From G963665925 sp050596425 (lineage in GTDB: Bacteria; Bacillota; Clostridia; Peptostreptococcales; Acidaminobacteraceae): a DNA stretch of 64,000 nt. Positions within the stretch are counted from its first letter, which is position 1. The number at the start of each line of letters is the position of its first letter. The notes beneath the pieces are model-generated. The model searched no databases, was not told the DNA's origin, and saw only the letters and a list, made by a program, of their open reading frames with translations. Below are positions 60,501 through 64,000 of the stretch, piece after piece. The DNA is taken from contig NZ_CP192292.1 in NCBI RefSeq assembly GCF_050596425.1, positions 1,302,001 through 1,366,000 of the forward strand. The letters run 5' to 3'. Both the position numbers and the translations under genes were made by a program.

Positions 60501-61055
60501 ATGGCTCTTGAATCAAAGAAGCTTATTTTTTCATTTGATATAGAATCAGATGGCCTATACGGTGAAGGTTTCGCTGTTGGTGTGGTTATAATTGATGTTG
60601 AAACTGGACGTATTGTGAATGAATTTTCAGGTGTTGTCGACAGTTACAAGGTGACGGATCGTTTTACAAAAGACAATATTGTTAAGTACCTGCGAGAAAT
60701 GCCCAAATACTCAAACACGCATGCCCTGCGTGAAGCATTTTGGAAGTTTTATATCACCTACAGGACAGAGGCGGAAAGACAAAATCGTGAGATCATATTC
60801 CTTGCAGACAACTGTGCACCTGTTGAAGCAAGATTTCTGAGAGATTGTGTCATGGATGACCATAAAAACAGGAAGTTTAAGGCACCGTTTCCATTGATTG
60901 ACCTTGCAACCGTCTTGTTGCTTAATGGTTATGAAAACCATTTGAATAGGCGGGCTTTTAGCAATTGTCCAGGCAGGAAACATCATCCTCTTGATGACGC
61001 CGCGGCCAGTGGTCTGACATTTTGGAAGCTCGTGTATGGGAAAAAAAGCAATTAA
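60501..61055 (+). CDS. DEDDh 3'-5' exonuclease domain protein
   Basis: A 184-residue DnaQ/RNase T-type exonuclease fold. Motif I is FSFDIESDGL (D and E), the motif II Asp lies in FLADNCAPVEARFL, and motif III is HHPLDDAAASG with H and D at the DEDDh spacing. AGGAGG precedes the ATG. Cleavage may be of DNA or RNA. It sits 18 bp after mnmA, so it is probably co-transcribed, and it may trim tRNA or another small substrate. I do not assign a known gene name. Confidence 0.82.
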   Translation: MALESKKLIFSFDIESDGLYGEGFAVGVVIIDVETGRIVNEFSGVVDSYKVTDRFTKDNIVKYLREMPKYSNTHALREAFWKFYITYRTEAERQNREIIFLADNCAPVEARFLRDCVMDDHKNRKFKAPFPLIDLATVLLLNGYENHLNRRAFSNCPGRKHHPLDDAAASGLTFWKLVYGKKSN

Positions 61056-61103
61056 AAATAAACATTTTGTAATAATTATACTTTTATCTTATAATGATTG
61101 ATG

Positions 61104-61222
61104 TAGGCGTGACATGATAATAGGAATCAATAACCAAGACTGTACCATACATAGATACGAATGAAAGTGGATATCTATATATGGTATATTCTTGGTTCGA
61201 AGAAATGATTCTAGTGTGCCTA
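61104..61222. repeat. 119-bp palindromic element, possible relative of the hairpin family (copy F)
   Basis: Arms fold back on each other: AACCAAGA and TACCATACATAGATA on the left match AACCAAGA and TACCATATATAGATA on the complement of the right. The ends TAGGCG and TGCCTA are also inverted. The centre resembles that of copy B; the outer arms differ. It is in the leader of the GGDEF-EAL gene. Confidence 0.75.
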
Positions 61223-61231
61223 AGAAACGAT

Positions 61232-61277
61232 TAAACCAGGGTACCACGTTTGAAACGGACGCAGTGCTCTGGTTTAA
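61232..61277 (+). promoter_or_regulatory. Leader hairpin of GGDEF-EAL gene
   Basis: TTAAACCAG pairs with CTGGTTTAA around a 28-nt loop containing CGTTTGAAACG. No T-run follows. Function unknown; a partial likeness to a c-di-GMP riboswitch was judged insufficient. Confidence 0.4.
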
Positions 61278-61342
61278 GTTCTATTCAGACAGATAAAGAT
61301 AAGCCCTGTATAGGGCACATAACAAGTTTGGAGTGGCAGTGT

Positions 61343-63388
61343 ATGGACAAAAATTTCAGAATACTTAATCTAGACATCAGATACGATGACATTAAACTGT
61401 CAAATAAGCCTTGGAAACCAGCCTTAGCCTATGTGATTTTTGGCTTCTTGTGGATTACTTTTTCTGATTCAGTCTTGTCATATTTCGTAAGTGACATGGA
61501 CACATATGGGAAGATCCAGATGTACAAGGGGTGGTTTTTCATAATAGGCACAGGTTTTATGCTTTACTATATGATAAAGGCGGACAACCACAAGGCCTAT
61601 AAGATGACCAAAGAAATCGCCAGAAAGAACGAGGAACTTGTCACCTTTTCGGAAGAACTGGTGGCTATGGAGGCAGATCTTGAAAAACAACTTGTGGACT
61701 TAAACGCCCTGACAAAGGACATTAAGCATCAGAAGGATTTTATTAATGAAATATTCAACTCTAGCAATATGCTGATTATGGTCTGGAAACCATGCGGAGA
61801 GCTGGTAAATTGCAACACATACTTTAGGGAAATGCTCCAACTGGACAAGTCGCCACTGGGGGCAAAGTGGACAGAGGTTTGTCAGCTTGAAGAGGACGAT
61901 ATTGATTTCCAAGAGATCACACAAGCTATATTAAAAAATGGGAAAGTATCTGATATTGAAACGGAAGTTCGAACAGAAGCTGGAGAAATAGTCAATATCA
62001 TTTGGAATATGTCCTACCTGGTGGATCCTGTAACAAAGGAAGACGTGATTGCTTCTTATGGCGCAAATATCACAGGGGAGCGCCAAAAAGAAAGAAGACT
62101 GCTGGAAGTGGCAACGACAGACCCTCTAACAAGTCTAAAAAACAGGGCTGCCTTTGAAAGTGAAATCGTTGATTGGATAGAAGAAAAAGAAGCTTTTACA
62201 CTATATCTAATCGGACTTGATAATTTTAAATACCTAAATGATTTATATGGCCATTTATACGGTGATATTCTTCTTGAAAAAATGGGAAATGTTCTTTCAA
62301 GAGCCTTTTCAGGGTGTCGCATATATAAATGGAGTGGAGATGAATTTTTAATAGTGGATGAAAAGTCAGAAGTCGGTGATGTCAACCGCATGATACGATC
62401 CATTATGTCGCTTGTGATAAATAAATGGAGCCTAAAAGATATTGAGTATAGTTCATCTGCTTCGGTGGGCATCGTCCGTTATCCCTATAATGGATTAACC
62501 TTGTCCAACTTGGCATCAAATCTGGATATAGCTCTCAACCACGCTAAGAGAAACGGGCGGGGCCAACACCAATTTTTCTCTGAGACCTTTATGGAAAGCA
62601 TCCGCTATGAAGCGGATTTGGAAGATGCATTAAGCACAGCTATTTTGGAAGATGATCTTGAACTGAACTATCAGCCCATTTATGACATGTCGACCAATCA
62701 AGTGGTTTCCTTGGAAGCCCTTTTACGCTGGCCAAACAATCCGCTTAACGAGAGCAACATTGGCAGGGTGATTAGCTTGGCAGAAAAAACAGGACAAATC
62801 ACCGTTATTGATAAATGGGTGATTCGCAAGGTCTTTGAGGACATCCAAAATCATCCTGCATCTATGGGAAAGGTACAGGTATCGATCAATATTTCAGTCC
62901 AGTCCTTTCATTCTAAGAATTTTACAAGGTTCTTGCAGGAACAGTTGAAACTATATGAGGTGGACCCGCATAATATTGAACTGGAAATTACAGAGTATTC
63001 CTTAGCGGAAGACATAAATAAGTCAGCTGAAATCATTCACAGCATAAAGGCCCTAGGGGTCAAAATTGCCCTTGATGATTTTGGAACCAAGTACTCATCA
63101 TTGAATTATTTAAGCAAGTTGTCCTTTGACGTCTTAAAAATTGACAAGTCGTATATAGATCATATTATGACAGATTATAAGGACCAGGCCATTGTGAAGC
63201 ATCTCATAAAGCTTTCTAGTGATTTAAGTTTAACAACGATTGTGGAAGGCATTGAAAATGCTGAGCAAAGTCGTATTCTTATGGGGATGGGGTGTCAGTA
63301 TGGTCAGGGCTATTACTACTGTAAGCCCAAACCCCTTGATGAAATCCTAGGCATTTTCGACGGCCGCTTCCGATATAAAACATCTTAA
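61343..63388 (+). CDS. Membrane GGDEF-EAL protein
   Basis: About 681 residues from the ATG at 61343, which has GGAG at 61330-61333; the frame runs back to a TTG at 61250 without a site. Two N-terminal helices (around 25-45 and 60-80) precede a coiled coil, a PAS domain (about 145-265), GGDEF (about 275-430) and EAL (about 440-680). The cyclase motif is SGDEF, degenerate, so cyclase activity is doubtful. The phosphodiesterase motifs look intact: EALLRW, LEITEY, IALDDFGTKYSSL, LKIDKSYI and VEGIE. It probably degrades c-di-GMP. Confidence 0.9.
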   Translation: MDKNFRILNLDIRYDDIKLSNKPWKPALAYVIFGFLWITFSDSVLSYFVSDMDTYGKIQMYKGWFFIIGTGFMLYYMIKADNHKAYKMTKEIARKNEELVTFSEELVAMEADLEKQLVDLNALTKDIKHQKDFINEIFNSSNMLIMVWKPCGELVNCNTYFREMLQLDKSPLGAKWTEVCQLEEDDIDFQEITQAILKNGKVSDIETEVRTEAGEIVNIIWNMSYLVDPVTKEDVIASYGANITGERQKERRLLEVATTDPLTSLKNRAAFESEIVDWIEEKEAFTLYLIGLDNFKYLNDLYGHLYGDILLEKMGNVLSRAFSGCRIYKWSGDEFLIVDEKSEVGDVNRMIRSIMSLVINKWSLKDIEYSSSASVGIVRYPYNGLTLSNLASNLDIALNHAKRNGRGQHQFFSETFMESIRYEADLEDALSTAILEDDLELNYQPIYDMSTNQVVSLEALLRWPNNPLNESNIGRVISLAEKTGQITVIDKWVIRKVFEDIQNHPASMGKVQVSINISVQSFHSKNFTRFLQEQLKLYEVDPHNIELEITEYSLAEDINKSAEIIHSIKALGVKIALDDFGTKYSSLNYLSKLSFDVLKIDKSYIDHIMTDYKDQAIVKHLIKLSSDLSLTTIVEGIENAEQSRILMGMGCQYGQGYYYCKPKPLDEILGIFDGRFRYKTS

Positions 63389-63433
63389 GAGCATTTCAAC
63401 AAACTTCTAAGCTGTCGACTTTGTCGACAATTT

Positions 63434-63475
63434 AAAATGACGTCAGACCAATAGGTTCTGACGTCATTTTTTTAA
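63434..63475. terminator. Bidirectional terminator
   Basis: AAAATGACGTCAGA pairs with TCTGACGTCATTTT across a 9-nt loop, with T-run. It lies between the convergent GGDEF-EAL and fRMsr genes. Confidence 0.92.
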
Positions 63476-63969
63476 ATTTCATTCCATGCAACATATTTAA
63501 CAAGAGAAGCCACGATTCGTTCAAGTCCCTTTTGATCTTCTTCATCAAAACGTTCGAATTTTGGGCTGTCAATATCAAGGACGGCGACAACTTCATCATC
63601 CACAATAATGGGGAGGACAATTTCTGAATTGGATGCAGAGTCACATGCGATATGTCCTGGAAAATCATGAACATTTTTAACCAGTTGTACAGTTTTTGTA
63701 GAAACGGCTGTGCCGCAAACCCCTTTTCCAACTTCAATATCAACACATGCAGGTTTTCCTTGGAAAGGTCCAAGTTTCAACTTGCCATTTTTCATAATGT
63801 AGAAGCCAACCCAGTTGATGTCCTCAATGAGTAAATCAAGTAGGGCGGATGCGTTAGAGAGGTTCGCCAGCCAATCGGGTTCGTCCCCAATGAGCCCCGT
63901 TAATTTAATGTTCATATACTTGTATAATTTGTCCTTTGTATCAAATATAACCTTATCTATTTGTTTCAT
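63472..63969 (-). CDS. msrC: Free methionine-(R)-sulfoxide reductase (GAF domain)
   Basis: A 165-residue GAF-domain reductase of free Met-R-sulfoxide. Cys75, Cys85 and Cys109 occur with spacing 10 and 24, exactly as the resolving and catalytic Cys of E. coli fRMsr (84, 94, 118). Conserved segments are WVGFYIM, LGPFQGKPAC, HIACDSASNSEIVLP and VLDIDSP. AAGGAGG precedes the ATG. It repairs oxidised methionine using thioredoxin-type electrons. Confidence 0.93.
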   Translation of the reverse strand: MKQIDKVIFDTKDKLYKYMNIKLTGLIGDEPDWLANLSNASALLDLLIEDINWVGFYIMKNGKLKLGPFQGKPACVDIEVGKGVCGTAVSTKTVQLVKNVHDFPGHIACDSASNSEIVLPIIVDDEVVAVLDIDSPKFERFDEEDQKGLERIVASLVKYVAWNEI

Positions 63970-64000
63970 AATGACCTCCTTAATATTTGAACCATTATAC

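Noticed and set aside
61223..61342. GEMM-I c-di-GMP riboswitch before the GGDEF-EAL gene
   Set aside because: GAAACGGACGCAGTGC resembles part of the first stem, but the AGGGCAAACC and second-stem receptor elements are not present.
63411..63428. Paired GTCGAC sites as a recombination or attachment site
   Set aside because: Two close SalI-like palindromes next to a terminator with no integrase or flanking duplication; probably chance.

Overview
The window looks like a chromosomal segment of an anaerobic, low-to-mid GC Firmicute (Clostridia). Supporting signs are strong AGGAGG-type ribosome binding sites, Firmicute-type lipoproteins, a clostridial TetM-like/NYN fusion, the siroheme-dependent (Ahb) heme pathway, a complete-looking molybdate/Moco cluster and dense c-di-GMP signalling. 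I see no prophage, transposase, CRISPR array, rRNA or tRNA. The species cannot be fixed from sequence alone.

Layout. 1-4.1 kb: end of a rhodanese gene, a GNAT acetyltransferase, and an EF-G/TetM-like GTPase fused to a YacP/Rae1-like NYN nuclease domain. 4.2-12.6 kb: signalling block with a REC-GGDEF regulator, a six-PAS hybrid kinase, a one-TM miniprotein and a membrane-anchored ankyrin protein in one operon, then a convergent dCache-PAS-GGDEF cyclase. 12.9-16.0 kb: four-gene alternative heme operon (AhbC, AhbD and two siroheme decarboxylase subunits). 16.3-24.0 kb: a three-gene membrane operon (YqiJ-like OB-fold membrane protein, flotillin, giant coiled-coil AAA 'DNA repair ATPase'). The ATPase gene is broken by a one-base deletion in an A-run, and the first gene seems to lack a standard start codon.

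24.1-29.2 kb: AraC regulator divergent from a Fur-boxed ferric siderophore ABC operon. 29.2-33.3 kb: small ORFs, a DUF2284 metal-binding protein and an NMT1/SsuA-type ABC transporter with a good sigma-A promoter beside a Fur-like site. 33.4-36.0 kb: a Panacea-domain protein, thymidylate synthase and dihydrofolate reductase. 36.1-38.1 kb: a stand-alone EF-G. 38.4-45.0 kb: moeA-moaC-modB-modC/mobB-moaA-MOSC-modA-mobA, with modC and mobB fused.

45.4-47.9 kb: amino-acid ABC transporter with an ArgR box over its start, pointing to arginine or another basic amino acid. 48.5-52.6 kb: dCache histidine kinase with a REC/HD-GYP regulator. 52.7-64 kb: M23 endopeptidase, DUF624 protein, alpha/beta hydrolase, Nudix hydrolase, AraC-GyrI regulator, GluQ-RS, MnmA, DEDDh exonuclease, GGDEF-EAL protein and fRMsr. 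From 45 to 61 kb a family of AT-rich hairpin-forming repeats (about 84-119 bp when complete) is scattered between genes. One copy splits the arginine transporter operon.

The best candidates for new biology are the TetM-like/Rae1-like fusion, the YqiJ-flotillin-AAA operon, the Panacea protein with an unassigned C-terminal domain, and the hairpin repeat family.
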